A DNA stretch of 64,000 nt from Bacteroidota bacterium. GTDB taxonomy: Bacteria > Bacteroidota > Bacteroidia > Bacteroidales > UBA12077. Positions 36,655 to 45,035 of the stretch are shown here, piece by piece (positions within the stretch are counted from its first letter, which is position 1; each line of letters starts with the position of its first letter). The notes under the pieces were generated by a model that saw only the letters and a program-made list of their open reading frames with translations, was not told the DNA's origin and did not search any database. The stretch is from assembly GCA_020444275.1 (NCBI GenBank), contig JAHLLG010000001.1:1205773-1269772 (forward strand), given 5' to 3'. Made by a program: the position numbers and the translations under genes.

Positions 36655-36688
36655 TAATTAGCCCTGATTTTTAATTAGGGCTTTTTTA
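36655..36688 (+). terminator. Rho-independent terminator after rny
   Basis: AGCCCT (36660-36665) pairs with AGGGCT (36677-36682), with flanking TAATTA sequence, followed by six T residues. Confidence 0.9.
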
Positions 36689-36730
36689 ATTATATTTTAT
36701 AATTTTGAATAGGTTACTTGATTCATTTCG

Positions 36731-37129
36731 CTTGTTACTTGTAAAAGGAGAATTTAAATGAAAAGCTATAGAGATTTAGAAATTTATCAGACTGCATATA
36801 AACTAGCATTAAAAGTTCATAAAATGAGTTTAACTTTACCAAAATATGAGATTTACGAGCAGGGAAGTCAGGTAAGACGATCAAGTAAAAGTATAAAAGA
36901 TGCATTAGTAGAAGGGTATGGTAGAAGAAGATATAAAGATGATTTTATTAGATTTTTAGTTTATGCACAGAGCTCTTGCGACGAAGCTATTTCTCAGTTA
37001 AATATGATTAATGATATTCATTTTTCTGATGAACCATTATTCGACCTTATAGAAGAATATGAGATTTTAAGTAGAAAGATAAATAGGTTTATTAAATATG
37101 TTGAAGATAACTGGTTAACAAGTAACAAG
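36731..37129. repeat. 12-bp inverted repeat bracketing the S23 gene
   Basis: CTTGTTACTTGT at 36731-36742 and its exact reverse complement at 37118-37129 bracket most of the four-helix-bundle gene. The left arm is just before the ribosome-binding site; the right arm lies inside the 3' end of the coding sequence. Weaker similarity (TTACTTG and AACAAG units) extends outward. The arrangement resembles the stem that surrounds S23-type intervening sequences. Confidence 0.7.
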
Positions 37130-37162
37130 AAACAAGCAACGAATAACAAAAAGGATCAATAG
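36758..37162 (+). CDS. Four-helix-bundle protein (23S rRNA-IVP/S23 family)
   Basis: A 134-residue, all-helical protein of the S23 family, originally found in intervening sequences of 23S rRNA genes but common as a free gene. Typical features are YRDLEIYQTAYKLALKVH near the N-terminus and GSQVRRSSKSIKDALVEGYGRR. The molecular function is not established. The C-terminal tail (SNKKQATNNKKDQ) is encoded by repeat sequence rather than a folded domain. The AAAAGGAG ribosome-binding site is strong. It is an isolated insertion between rny and the polysaccharide locus. Confidence 0.88.
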   Translation: MKSYRDLEIYQTAYKLALKVHKMSLTLPKYEIYEQGSQVRRSSKSIKDALVEGYGRRRYKDDFIRFLVYAQSSCDEAISQLNMINDIHFSDEPLFDLIEEYEILSRKINRFIKYVEDNWLTSNKKQATNNKKDQ

Positions 37163-37199
37163 TTTAAAATTAATTAATCAGCTTAGAAATACGGATTAC

Positions 37200-38324
37200 A
37201 TGAATATACAAATGGTCGACCTCAAAGGTCAGTATAAAAAAATAAAATCAGAAATTGATTCCGAAATGCAGAAGGTCATTGATTCTACAGCTTTTATTAA
37301 AGGACCTAAAGTAGAAGAGTTTGCTCAAAACCTTTCAAAATATACTGGAGGTTCAAATGTTGTGACCTGTGCAAATGGCACGGATGCACTGCAAATTGCT
37401 TTGATGGCTTTGGAGTTGGAGCCCGGAGACGAGGTTATTTTACCTGTACATACCTATGTGGCAACAGCAGAGGTAATCGCATTATTAAGACTGGAGCCGA
37501 TCTTTATTGATGTTCATCCGAAATATTTTACCATCGATGTCTCTCAAATTGAAGAAAAAATTACCCCAAAAACCAAAGCAATTGTGCCTGTGCATCTATA
37601 CGGTCAGTGTGTCGATATGGAATCCATAATGAAAATTGCAAAGCAACATAATTTGTTTGTTATTGAAGATACAGCTCAAGCTATTGGAGCTTATTTTACA
37701 TTTGCAGATGGTAGCAAAAAGCAGGCAGGAACAATAGGTGATATTGGAACTACATCTTTCTTTCCTTCAAAAAACCTGGGATGTTATGGAGACGGTGGAG
37801 CAATGTTTGTTCAGGATAATGAATTGGCTAAAAAATGCCAGATGATTGCCAATCATGGACAAAGCGTTAAATATCATCACGATATAATTGGGTGTAATTC
37901 CAGGTTGGATACTATACAGGCAGCAATACTTGATGTAAAACTGAAGTATTTAGATCAATATTCTAAAGCAAGACAAAATGCTGCGACTGTTTATGATGAG
38001 TTATTGGGAGATATAAAGGAAATTAAGACACCTGAGGTTGCTGCTTATTCAACACATGTTTATCATCAGTATACGTTAATTCTTAATGACTCTATTGACC
38101 GAAACGAAATGCAAACTTTTTTGAAAGAAAACGGAATTCCATCGATGATTTATTATCCTGTTCCTTTGCATCATCAAAAAGCATACAGAACAGATAAAAA
38201 TGAAAGCTTTCCGGTTACAGAGAAACTCTCAAAATATGTTTTGTCACTACCTATTCATACTGAATTAACAAGTGCTGAACAGGAATTTATTGTATCTAAA
38301 ATAAAAGAATTCTTAAAATATTAA
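37200..38324 (+). CDS. DegT/DnrJ/EryC1/StrS sugar aminotransferase (WbpE/WlbC-like)
   Basis: A 374-residue PLP enzyme that aminates a nucleotide keto-sugar. The PLP lysine is Lys191 in [15 protein letters not shown], and the family motif [10 protein letters not shown] supplies the cofactor-ring Asp. With the adjacent acetyltransferase and the Gfo/Idh/MocA dehydrogenase it forms the WbpB-WbpE-WbpD set. That set makes UDP-2,3-diacetamido-2,3-dideoxy-glucuronic acid from UDP-GlcNAcA, here by amination at C3. The assignment to this substrate rests on the gene set. It is the first gene of the polysaccharide locus, two bases before the acetyltransferase. Confidence 0.9.
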   Translation: MNIQMVDLKGQYKKIKSEIDSEMQKVIDSTAFIKGPKVEEFAQNLSKYTGGSNVVTCANGTDALQIALMALELEPGDEVILPVHTYVATAEVIALLRLEPIFIDVHPKYFTIDVSQIEEKITPKTKAIVPVHLYGQCVDMESIMKIAKQHNLFVIEDTAQAIGAYFTFADGSKKQAGTIGDIGTTSFFPSKNLGCYGDGGAMFVQDNELAKKCQMIANHGQSVKYHHDIIGCNSRLDTIQAAILDVKLKYLDQYSKARQNAATVYDELLGDIKEIKTPEVAAYSTHVYHQYTLILNDSIDRNEMQTFLKENGIPSMIYYPVPLHHQKAYRTDKNESFPVTEKLSKYVLSLPIHTELTSAEQEFIVSKIKEFLKY

Positions 38325-38326
38325 AG

Positions 38327-38896
38327 ATGAGTTATTTTGCACACGAAACAGCAGTTGTTGACAAAGGTTGTCAGATCGGAGAAGGTTCCAAAATATGGCA
38401 TTTTTCACATATCATGTCAAATTGTAAAATAGGAACAAAATGCAACATTGGTCAAAATGTTGTTGTATCTCCCGATGTTATTTTGGGCAATAATGTAAAG
38501 GTTCAAAATAATGTTTCCATATACACTGGTGTTATTTGCGAAGATGACGTTTTTCTTGGTCCTTCAATGGTTTTTACGAATATAACAAATCCCAGATCTG
38601 CAGTAATCCGAAAAGATCAGTATGAGAAAACCATTGTAAAGAAAGGAGCCTCTATTGGAGCTAATGCAACTATTGTTTGCGGAAATGATATTGGTGAGTT
38701 TGCGTTTATAGGTGCTGGAGCAGTGGTTACTAAAGCAGTAAAACCCTACGCTCTGATTGTAGGAAATCCGGGCAAACAAATCGGTTGGATGAGCGAATTC
38801 GGGCATCGTCTTGAATTTAATACAGACGGAATTGCTATTTGTCCAGAAAGTAAAGAGAAGTATAAATTAGAAAATCAAAAAGTTACTAAATTATAA
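38327..38896 (+). CDS. Hexapeptide N-acetyltransferase (WbpD/WlbB-like)
   Basis: A 189-residue left-handed beta-helix acetyltransferase, expected to use acetyl-CoA to acetylate the 3-amino group made by the preceding aminotransferase. Hexapeptide turns run from [13 protein letters not shown] through [13 protein letters not shown] to IGANATIV. The segment [14 protein letters not shown] is characteristic of the WbpD/WlbB group, and the C-terminus has the typical [18 protein letters not shown]. The start is 2 bases after the aminotransferase stop, so translation is probably coupled. Confidence 0.9.
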   Translation: MSYFAHETAVVDKGCQIGEGSKIWHFSHIMSNCKIGTKCNIGQNVVVSPDVILGNNVKVQNNVSIYTGVICEDDVFLGPSMVFTNITNPRSAVIRKDQYEKTIVKKGASIGANATIVCGNDIGEFAFIGAGAVVTKAVKPYALIVGNPGKQIGWMSEFGHRLEFNTDGIAICPESKEKYKLENQKVTKL

Positions 38897-38907
38897 TCGT
38901 AAAAAAA

Positions 38908-39960
38908 ATGCCAAAAGTTCTTATTACAGGTACAGCCGGTTTTATTGGCTTTCATTTAACACGAAAACTATTATCTAAAGATTATGAAGTTATTGGTTTA
39001 GATAACATTAACGATTACTACGATGTTAATCTTAAGTATGGTCGTTTAGCTGAATCAGGAATAGAGAAAAAAGATATTGAGTATAATAAGAAAGTTCAGT
39101 CGAATAAGTTCGATCAATATGCCTTTATTAAATTGAATCTTGAGGATAAGGAGAATGTTTATCAGTTGTTCGAAAAAGAAAACTTTGATTTAGTTGTAAA
39201 TTTAGCTGCTCAGGCAGGTGTTCGCTATAGTTTAAAAAATCCTCATGCATATATTAATAGCAATATTCTTGGATTTACAAATATATTGGAAGCATGCAGG
39301 CATAATTCGATAAAGCATTTAGTTTATGCTAGCAGTTCAAGTGTTTATGGTTTAAATTCGAAAATGCCTTTTTCAACTCAAGATAATGTAGATCATCCAA
39401 TAAGTTTATATGCTGCTAGTAAAAAATCGAATGAGTTGATGGCACATACGTACAGTTATTTGTATAAAGTTCCAACTACCGGATTACGATTCTTTACGGT
39501 TTACGGCCCATGGGGAAGACCCGATATGGCTTTGTTTTTATTTACAAAAGCTATATCCGAAGGTAAACCAATCGATGTATATAATTATGGTAACATGCAG
39601 CGTGATTTTACTTACATTGATGATATTGTAGATGGAATTGTAAAAGTGTTGGAAAATCAACCCAAAGGTAAGGTTAAAATGGAAGAGCAGAATCCATCTG
39701 TATCGGTTGCTCCTTATAAAGTATATAACATCGGTAATAATGCACCTGTAAAATTGACTGATTTTATTGATGCAATAGAAAAATCATTAAATAGAAAAGC
39801 TGAAAAGAATATGATGCCAATACAGCCGGGCGATGTGGAAAAAACCTGGGCCGATGTGGATGATCTAATTGAAGATTTAGATTATAAACCCGAAACAGAT
39901 ATTACGTATGGTGTTGGTGAGTTTATAAAATGGTATAAATATTTTTATAGAGAGAATTAA
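38908..39960 (+). CDS. UDP-glucuronate 4-epimerase family protein
   Basis: A 350-residue extended short-chain dehydrogenase. The NAD motif is TGTAGFIG (7-14), and the catalytic region has SSSSVYG and YAASKKS (Tyr and Lys). The segment IGLDNINDYYDVNLKYGRL and the motif FFTVYGPWGRPDMALF are typical of bacterial UDP-glucuronate 4-epimerases (LpsL/CapI group), which interconvert UDP-GlcA and UDP-GalA. No UDP-glucose dehydrogenase of the Ugd type is in the window, so its substrate might come from elsewhere or be another UDP-uronic acid of this pathway. Confidence 0.87.
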   Translation: MPKVLITGTAGFIGFHLTRKLLSKDYEVIGLDNINDYYDVNLKYGRLAESGIEKKDIEYNKKVQSNKFDQYAFIKLNLEDKENVYQLFEKENFDLVVNLAAQAGVRYSLKNPHAYINSNILGFTNILEACRHNSIKHLVYASSSSVYGLNSKMPFSTQDNVDHPISLYAASKKSNELMAHTYSYLYKVPTTGLRFFTVYGPWGRPDMALFLFTKAISEGKPIDVYNYGNMQRDFTYIDDIVDGIVKVLENQPKGKVKMEEQNPSVSVAPYKVYNIGNNAPVKLTDFIDAIEKSLNRKAEKNMMPIQPGDVEKTWADVDDLIEDLDYKPETDITYGVGEFIKWYKYFYREN

Positions 39961-40009
39961 AAATTACAAATAAAAAGTAAAAATAATGACTATTTTAGTT
40001 GAGTTTTAA

Positions 40010-40017
40010 TACTTTTG
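40010..40017 (+). promoter_or_regulatory. Candidate internal promoter -7 element
   Basis: TACTTTTG matches TAnnTTTG exactly, 21 bases before the ATG at 40039. It overlaps an upstream TTG codon that could otherwise be taken as the start of the dehydrogenase gene, which argues for the ATG. Confidence 0.5.
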
Positions 40018-40038
40018 TGCAAATTTTCGGAAGCTGAT

Positions 40039-40989
40039 ATGGCAGATAAAAAAAAGAATTTTGCTTTAATAGGAGTGGCCGGTTACATAGCCGAAAGACA
40101 TTTGCGTGCTATTAAGGAAACTGACAATAACCTATTGGCAACATTAGATAAATTTGATTGTGTTGGTAAAATCGATAGCTATTTCCCTTATGCTGACTTC
40201 TTCACCGAGTATGAGCGTTTTGATCGACATATTGATAAGTTGAAAAGAGAAAAAATTAAGCTGGATTATGTAAGTATTTGTTCTCCTAATTATTTACACG
40301 ATTCACATATACGCTTCGCCTTAAGGCATGGAGCCGATGCCATTTGTGAAAAGCCTGTGGTTTTAAATCCATGGAATATTGATGCACTGCAAGAGATTGA
40401 AAATGAAACAGGAAAAAAAGTAAATAACATATTGCAATTAAGGTTGCATCCCGCCATTATTGAATTGAAGAATAAAATTGCAAACGGACCAAAGGATAAA
40501 ATTTACGATATCGATTTAACGTATATTACTTCAAGAGGAAACTGGTATTTTATTTCATGGAAAGGAGACATACATAAATCTGGTGGAGTAGCAACAAATA
40601 TTGGTGTGCATTTTTATGATATGCTAACCTGGATTTTTGGTGATGTCGAAGAGAATGTTGTTCATGTCTCTGAGGATGCTAAAGCTGCAGGATATCTTAA
40701 ACTGAAAAAAGCGAATGTTCGGTGGTTCTTAAGTGTTGACTATAATGATGTTCCGGAAGAAATAAAAGCTAAAGAGCAAAGAACATACCGATCTATAACT
40801 GTCAACGGCGAAGAAATTGAATTTAGCGGTGGGTTTACCGATTTGCATACACGTTCATACCAGGAAATACTGAAAGGTAATGGTTTTGGCCTGGAAGAAA
40901 CAAAAAACTCAATAAATACAGTATATCAAATAAGAAATTCATCACCTGTAGGATTAAAAGGTGATTATCATCCATTTTGTAAAAAATAA
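40039..40989 (+). CDS. Gfo/Idh/MocA sugar dehydrogenase (WbpB/WlbA-like)
   Basis: A 316-residue NAD-dependent oxidoreductase. The N-terminal Rossmann fold has GVAGYIAERHLRAI, and the family motif EKP is in DAICEKPVVLNPWN. It closely resembles UDP-N-acetyl-2-amino-2-deoxyglucuronate 3-dehydrogenase, which oxidises C3 of UDP-GlcNAcA before transamination. The aminotransferase and acetyltransferase for the next two steps lie just upstream. I use the ATG at 40039 because an upstream TTG overlaps a promoter-like element. The next gene, 3 bases on, supplies the UDP-GlcNAcA precursor. Confidence 0.9.
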   Translation: MADKKKNFALIGVAGYIAERHLRAIKETDNNLLATLDKFDCVGKIDSYFPYADFFTEYERFDRHIDKLKREKIKLDYVSICSPNYLHDSHIRFALRHGADAICEKPVVLNPWNIDALQEIENETGKKVNNILQLRLHPAIIELKNKIANGPKDKIYDIDLTYITSRGNWYFISWKGDIHKSGGVATNIGVHFYDMLTWIFGDVEENVVHVSEDAKAAGYLKLKKANVRWFLSVDYNDVPEEIKAKEQRTYRSITVNGEEIEFSGGFTDLHTRSYQEILKGNGFGLEETKNSINTVYQIRNSSPVGLKGDYHPFCKK

Positions 40990-40992
40990 GCT

Positions 40993-42282
40993 ATGTACAA
41001 TAAACTGATTAATAAAGAAGCAAAATTAGCTGTAATAGGCTTGGGTTACGTAGGATTGCCTATTGCATTAGAATTCGCAAGAAAAATCCCGGTTATTGGT
41101 TTTGACATCAAAGCGGATCGTGTTGAAATGATGAAAAATAACATCGATCCTAGTCGCGAATTACCATCAGAAGCTTTTGAAGGTTGTGATATTAATTTTA
41201 CGGCAGACATTGAAGATTTACGTGAAGCAAACTTCTATATTGTTGCAGTACCAACGCCAATAGACGATCATAACCAGCCTGATCTTGTGCCCGTTTTAAA
41301 AGCTTCCGAAACAGTTGGTAAGGTTATGAAAGAAGGAGATTATGTTGTGTATGAATCGACAGTATATCCTGGAGCAACTGAAGAGGATTGTGTGCCTGTA
41401 TTGGAAAAGGAATCTGGATTAAAATATATTGAACAATTTAAAGTTGGATTTTCTCCGGAACGAATAAATCCTGGTGATAAAGTAAATACATTAACATCTA
41501 TTGTGAAAGTATCTTCAGGGTGTGATGAGGAATCAGCTGAAAATATTGCTAAAGTTTATGAACTTGTTATTAAAGCAGGTGTGCATAGAGCCAGTTCAAT
41601 AAAGGTAGCAGAGGCCTCAAAGATTATTGAGAATACTCAACGTGATATTAATATTGCTTTTATGAATGAGCTTTCTATTATTTTTAATAGAATGGATATT
41701 AATACATTTGAGGTGCTTGAAGCTGCTGGTACAAAATGGAATTTCCTAAAGTTCTTCCCCGGATTGGTTGGCGGACATTGTATTGGAGTTGATCCGTATT
41801 ATTTAACACATAAAGCAAAACAGCTTGGCTACCATGCACAAATGATTAATGCCGGTCGATTTATTAACGATTCAATGGGAGGATACGTAGCCAAACAAAT
41901 TGTTAAACGATTAGTTAAAGCAGGAAAGAATATTCAGAGCTCAAAAGTTCTAATCATGGGTATTACCTTTAAAGAAGATGTAAGTGATATTCGAAACTCC
42001 AAAGTGGTTGATGTTTACCGTGAGCTTCTTTCTTATGGTGTAAAGGTTGATGTAGTTGATCCTTATGCCGATCCAAAAGAAGTAAAGGAAGAGTATCAAT
42101 TTGATTTACAGGAAAAAACGTCAAACGATTATGATGTTATTGTTGCAGCTGTAAGTCATGATAAATATTTAAGCCTAGAAGAAGATTACTTTAAATCACT
42201 TACTACAGAAAATGCTTTGTTTGTTGATATCAAAGGGATTTATAGAGATAAGATTAAAGAATTAAATTATTGGAGTTTATAG
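40993..42282 (+). CDS. UDP-HexNAc 6-dehydrogenase (TviB/WbpA-like)
   Basis: A 429-residue nucleotide-sugar dehydrogenase that oxidises C6 of a UDP-N-acetylhexosamine to the uronic acid in two NAD-dependent steps. The NAD motif is GLGYVGLP (15-22), the catalytic Cys is in [12 protein letters not shown] (about 257), and the UDP-binding C-terminal domain has [16 protein letters not shown]. It resembles the TviB/VipA/WbpO group. In this context UDP-GlcNAcA for the diacetamido-uronate pathway is the likely product. The next gene, gmd, starts two bases after its stop. Confidence 0.92.
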   Translation: MYNKLINKEAKLAVIGLGYVGLPIALEFARKIPVIGFDIKADRVEMMKNNIDPSRELPSEAFEGCDINFTADIEDLREANFYIVAVPTPIDDHNQPDLVPVLKASETVGKVMKEGDYVVYESTVYPGATEEDCVPVLEKESGLKYIEQFKVGFSPERINPGDKVNTLTSIVKVSSGCDEESAENIAKVYELVIKAGVHRASSIKVAEASKIIENTQRDINIAFMNELSIIFNRMDINTFEVLEAAGTKWNFLKFFPGLVGGHCIGVDPYYLTHKAKQLGYHAQMINAGRFINDSMGGYVAKQIVKRLVKAGKNIQSSKVLIMGITFKEDVSDIRNSKVVDVYRELLSYGVKVDVVDPYADPKEVKEEYQFDLQEKTSNDYDVIVAAVSHDKYLSLEEDYFKSLTTENALFVDIKGIYRDKIKELNYWSL

Positions 42283-42283
42283 T

Positions 42284-43324
42284 ATGAAAAAAGCATTAAT
42301 ATCAGGAATTACCGGACAGGATGGCTCTTATTTAACCGAGTTGTTAATTGACAAAGGGTACGAAGTACATGGTATAATTAGAAGGGCAAGCTCTTTTAAT
42401 ACGTTTCGGATAGATCACTTATATAAAAATTCTGAAATCTTAAATAACAAGTTATTTCTTCATTATGGTGATTTAACCGATTCAAGTAATTTAAATCGAC
42501 TGGTTGAAAAAATTAATCCTGATGAAATCTATAATCTGGGAGCACAATCACATGTGCAGGTTTCTTTTGAGGTTCCCGAGTACACAGCTGAAGTGGATGG
42601 AATAGGAACATTAAGATTTTTGGATGCTATTAAAGAAACGGGAATAAGAACACGTTTTTATCAGGCTTCAACGTCAGAATTATATGGAAAAGTGCAAGAA
42701 ATTCCGCAAACAGAAACAACACCTTTTTATCCAAGAAGTCCATATGCTGCAGCAAAGTTGTATGCTTATTGGATTGTTGTAAACTACAGAGAGGCTTATA
42801 ATATCTTCGCAAGTAATGGTATTTTATTTAATCATGAATCGGAACGAAGAGGAAAAACGTTTGTTACCAGAAAAATTTCTGTAGCCGTGGCAAGAATTAT
42901 GGCGGGTTTAGATGAAGTGTTGTTGTTAGGTAATTTAGATGCCAAAAGAGACTGGGGATATGCACCTGAATTTGTGGAAGGAATGTGGAGAATTCTTCAG
43001 GCAGATAAACCAGGAGATTATGTGTTAGCAACTAATGAAACACACACTGTTAGAGAGTTTGTGGACGCATGTTTTGCAAATTTCGATGAAGAAGTTATAT
43101 GGGAAGGAGCAGGAAAGAATGAAGTTGGTATACTGAAGTCAACAGGCAAAAAAGTAGTTGGTATAAATCCACGATATTTTAGGCCAACAGAGGTTGATTT
43201 GTTAATCGGTGATTATACAAAAGCGAAGACAGATTTAGGTTGGGAACCTAAAATTAAATTTAATGAATTAGCCCGATTAATGGTAAAAGCTGACTATGAA
43301 AAAATAATAAAAAGAAAAGGGTAA
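42284..43324 (+). CDS. gmd: GDP-mannose 4,6-dehydratase
   Basis: A 346-residue short-chain dehydrogenase that converts GDP-mannose to GDP-4-keto-6-deoxymannose, the first step to GDP-L-fucose. Motifs are [10 protein letters not shown] (cofactor binding), [15 protein letters not shown], the active-site STSELYG and [10 protein letters not shown], and [15 protein letters not shown], all diagnostic of Gmd. Its natural partner fcl is separated from it by about 610 bases holding an inserted GxxExxY cassette, which suggests the pair was once adjacent. Confidence 0.96.
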   Translation: MKKALISGITGQDGSYLTELLIDKGYEVHGIIRRASSFNTFRIDHLYKNSEILNNKLFLHYGDLTDSSNLNRLVEKINPDEIYNLGAQSHVQVSFEVPEYTAEVDGIGTLRFLDAIKETGIRTRFYQASTSELYGKVQEIPQTETTPFYPRSPYAAAKLYAYWIVVNYREAYNIFASNGILFNHESERRGKTFVTRKISVAVARIMAGLDEVLLLGNLDAKRDWGYAPEFVEGMWRILQADKPGDYVLATNETHTVREFVDACFANFDEEVIWEGAGKNEVGILKSTGKKVVGINPRYFRPTEVDLLIGDYTKAKTDLGWEPKIKFNELARLMVKADYEKIIKRKG

Positions 43325-43331
43325 CTTTTCA

Positions 43332-43430
43332 GTATCACAGAGTCCCACTAAGGAAGCACGAAGTAACACCAAGTTAAACTGTACATTGTGAAGCTTTGTG
43401 AAAAACTTAGCGAAACTTAGTGAAACTAAG
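43332..43430 (+). repeat. Left flanking repeats of the GxxExxY cassette
   Basis: Bases 43332-43373 match 43868-43909 at about 34 of 42 positions as a direct repeat (shared core GGAAGCAC). Bases 43394-43430 contain CTTTGTGAAAAACTTAGCGA-type units that recur in altered form at 43826-43859. The sequence is built of degenerate units of the CTTTGTGAAACTTAGTGAAA kind. Confidence 0.8.
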
Positions 43431-43440
43431 AACAAGCGTA

Positions 43441-43812
43441 ATGACTGAAAACGAAATAAGTAAAATAATCTTAGATTGCGCATTTAAAGTGCATACTAAG
43501 TTAGGTCCGGGTTTGTTAGAAAAGGTTTATCAGGAATGTTTAGCATACGAACTTACAAGTGCTGGACTAAAAGTTGAAGTAGAAAAACCAATGCCTTTGA
43601 TTTATGAAGATATAAAGTTTGATTGTGGATATAGAATAGACTTATTGGTGGAAAGTAAAGTAGTTATTGAACTAAAAGTTGTAGAATCATTTAATGATGT
43701 TCATATTGCACAGGCACTAACATATATGCGATTGTCGGGATGTAAACTAGGATTATTATTGAATTTTTATACAAAGTCATTAAAAAATGGTATAAAACGA
43801 CTAATTCTTTAA
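43441..43812 (+). CDS. GxxExxY family protein (PD-(D/E)XK-like)
   Basis: A 123-residue protein of the GxxExxY family: GPGLLEKVYQECLAYEL contains the name-giving Gly-x2-Glu-x2-Tyr. Asp and Glu-x-Lys residues in CGYRIDLLVESKVVIELKVVE fit a PD-(D/E)XK nuclease-like core. The family is widespread in Bacteroidota and often stands among dispersed repeats; its function is not established. I chose the ATG at 43441; a GTG at 43420 would start within repeat sequence. It interrupts the gmd-fcl pair and has no pathway link to its neighbours. Confidence 0.9.
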   Translation: MTENEISKIILDCAFKVHTKLGPGLLEKVYQECLAYELTSAGLKVEVEKPMPLIYEDIKFDCGYRIDLLVESKVVIELKVVESFNDVHIAQALTYMRLSGCKLGLLLNFYTKSLKNGIKRLIL

Positions 43813-43825
43813 GGACTTTGAGTTA

Positions 43826-43909
43826 CTTTGTGAAAAAACTTTGAGAAACTTTGTGCAAGTATTTGTTGTATCACAAAGTCACACAAAGGAAGCACAAGGT
43901 TATACGAAG
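43826..43909 (+). repeat. Right flanking repeats of the GxxExxY cassette
   Basis: This stretch carries the right copies of both repeat types: CTTTGTGAAAAAACTTTGAG-like units (43826-43859) and the 42-base unit (43868-43909). It reaches to 28 bases before the fcl start codon and keeps a TTG-started frame open in front of fcl, which is not a real extension. Confidence 0.8.
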
Positions 43910-43937
43910 TGAAAGAAACACTGTGAAACTTAATAAA

Positions 43938-45029
43938 ATGAAGAAAGATTCAAAAATTTATATAGCAGGACATACAGGATTAGTGGGAAGCTCAATCAAG
44001 AGAAATCTTGAATCTAAAGGATTCACAAATTTTGTATTTACTTCATATCCTGAGTATGACTTAAGAAACCAAAAACAAGTAGAAGAATTCTTCTCCAAAG
44101 AAAAACCCGAATATGTTTTCCTGGCAGCTGCAAAGGTAGGCGGAATAGTTGCCAATAACACCTATCGTGCTGAATTTATATATGATAACCTGCAAATTCA
44201 GAACAATATAATTCATTATAGTTATAAGTATGCTGTAAAAAAGCTACTTTTTTTAGGTTCTTCATGTATATATCCCAAGAACTGTCCTCAACCTATGAAA
44301 GAAGACTATTTGCTAACTGATACCCTGGAATATACCAACGAACCATATGCCATAGCAAAGATTGCCGGAATAAAAATGTGTGAATCATATAACTTACAAT
44401 ATGGCACAAATTTTATTTCTGTAATGCCAACCAATTTATATGGTCCGAATGATAATTATGATTTAGAGAAATCACATGTTTTACCAGCCATTATTCGTAA
44501 AATGCATTTGGGAAAATGCTTAATGAATAATAATTGGAAAGCCATTCGGGCAGATTTAAATGAGCTCCCAATAGAAGGAATTAACGGTAATGCAACGGAA
44601 CAGGAAATACAAGAGATCTTGTCAAAATATGGTATAAAACTCACAGCTCACAGCTCGCAGCTCACAGCTAAAATTGAACTGTGGGGTACCGGAACCCCTC
44701 GCCGTGAATTTTTATATTCAGATGATTTAGCAGATGCTTGTGTGTTTTTAGTGGAGAATATTAATTTTGCCGATTTAAAAGATAGTAAAAAGGAAATTAG
44801 AAATACGCATATCAACATAGGAACTGGTAAAGATATTTCCATTAAAGAATTAGCTGAACTGGTAAAAGAAATCATAGGTTTCAAAGGAGATATAATTTGG
44901 GATGAATCCAAACCAGATGGAACATACCAAAAATTGCTGGATGTGAGTAAATTGAATGAATTAGGTTGGAATGAAACGGTAAAATTAGAATCAGGAATAA
45001 AAAAAGTATATAATAATTATATTATTTAG
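43938..45029 (+). CDS. fcl: GDP-L-fucose synthase
   Basis: A 363-residue bifunctional 3,5-epimerase/4-reductase that completes GDP-L-fucose from the product of Gmd. Motifs are AGHTGLVGSSI, LFLGSSCIYPKNCPQP, YAIAKIAGIKMCESYN (Tyr/Lys), and PTNLYGPNDNYDLEKSHVLPA. The ATG at 43938 gives the normal N-terminus MKKDSKIYIAGHTG. The central variable loop (about residues 235-244) reads LTAHSSQLTA and is encoded by a 7-bp tandem repeat, so copy-number change would shift the frame. It is followed by the dTDP-sugar genes six bases downstream. Confidence 0.94.
   Translation: MKKDSKIYIAGHTGLVGSSIKRNLESKGFTNFVFTSYPEYDLRNQKQVEEFFSKEKPEYVFLAAAKVGGIVANNTYRAEFIYDNLQIQNNIIHYSYKYAVKKLLFLGSSCIYPKNCPQPMKEDYLLTDTLEYTNEPYAIAKIAGIKMCESYNLQYGTNFISVMPTNLYGPNDNYDLEKSHVLPAIIRKMHLGKCLMNNNWKAIRADLNELPIEGINGNATEQEIQEILSKYGIKLTAHSSQLTAKIELWGTGTPRREFLYSDDLADACVFLVENINFADLKDSKKEIRNTHINIGTGKDISIKELAELVKEIIGFKGDIIWDESKPDGTYQKLLDVSKLNELGWNETVKLESGIKKVYNNYII
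44640..44669 (+). repeat. 7-bp tandem repeat inside fcl
   Basis: Four units of CTCACAG (the third is CTCGCAG) run from 44640 to 44667, followed by CT, inside the coding sequence. The unit is not a multiple of three. Confidence 0.9.
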
Positions 45030-45035
45030 AGAAAT

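Noticed and set aside
40015-40038. TTG start for the WbpB-like gene
   Set aside because: The codon overlaps a TAnnTTTG promoter element and the ATG at 40039 gives the normal family N-terminus.
43332-43909. Insertion sequence around the GxxExxY gene
   Set aside because: The repeats are imperfect and direct, there is no transposase and no IS-type terminal inverted repeats, so a cassette flanked by dispersed repeats is the better description.
43851-43937. TTG-started extension of fcl by 29 residues
   Set aside because: The extra codons are the flanking repeat sequence; GDP-fucose synthases start at the MKKDSKIYIAGHTG position.
44640-44669. CRISPR-like array
   Set aside because: Four contiguous 7-bp units without spacers inside a coding sequence are a simple tandem repeat.
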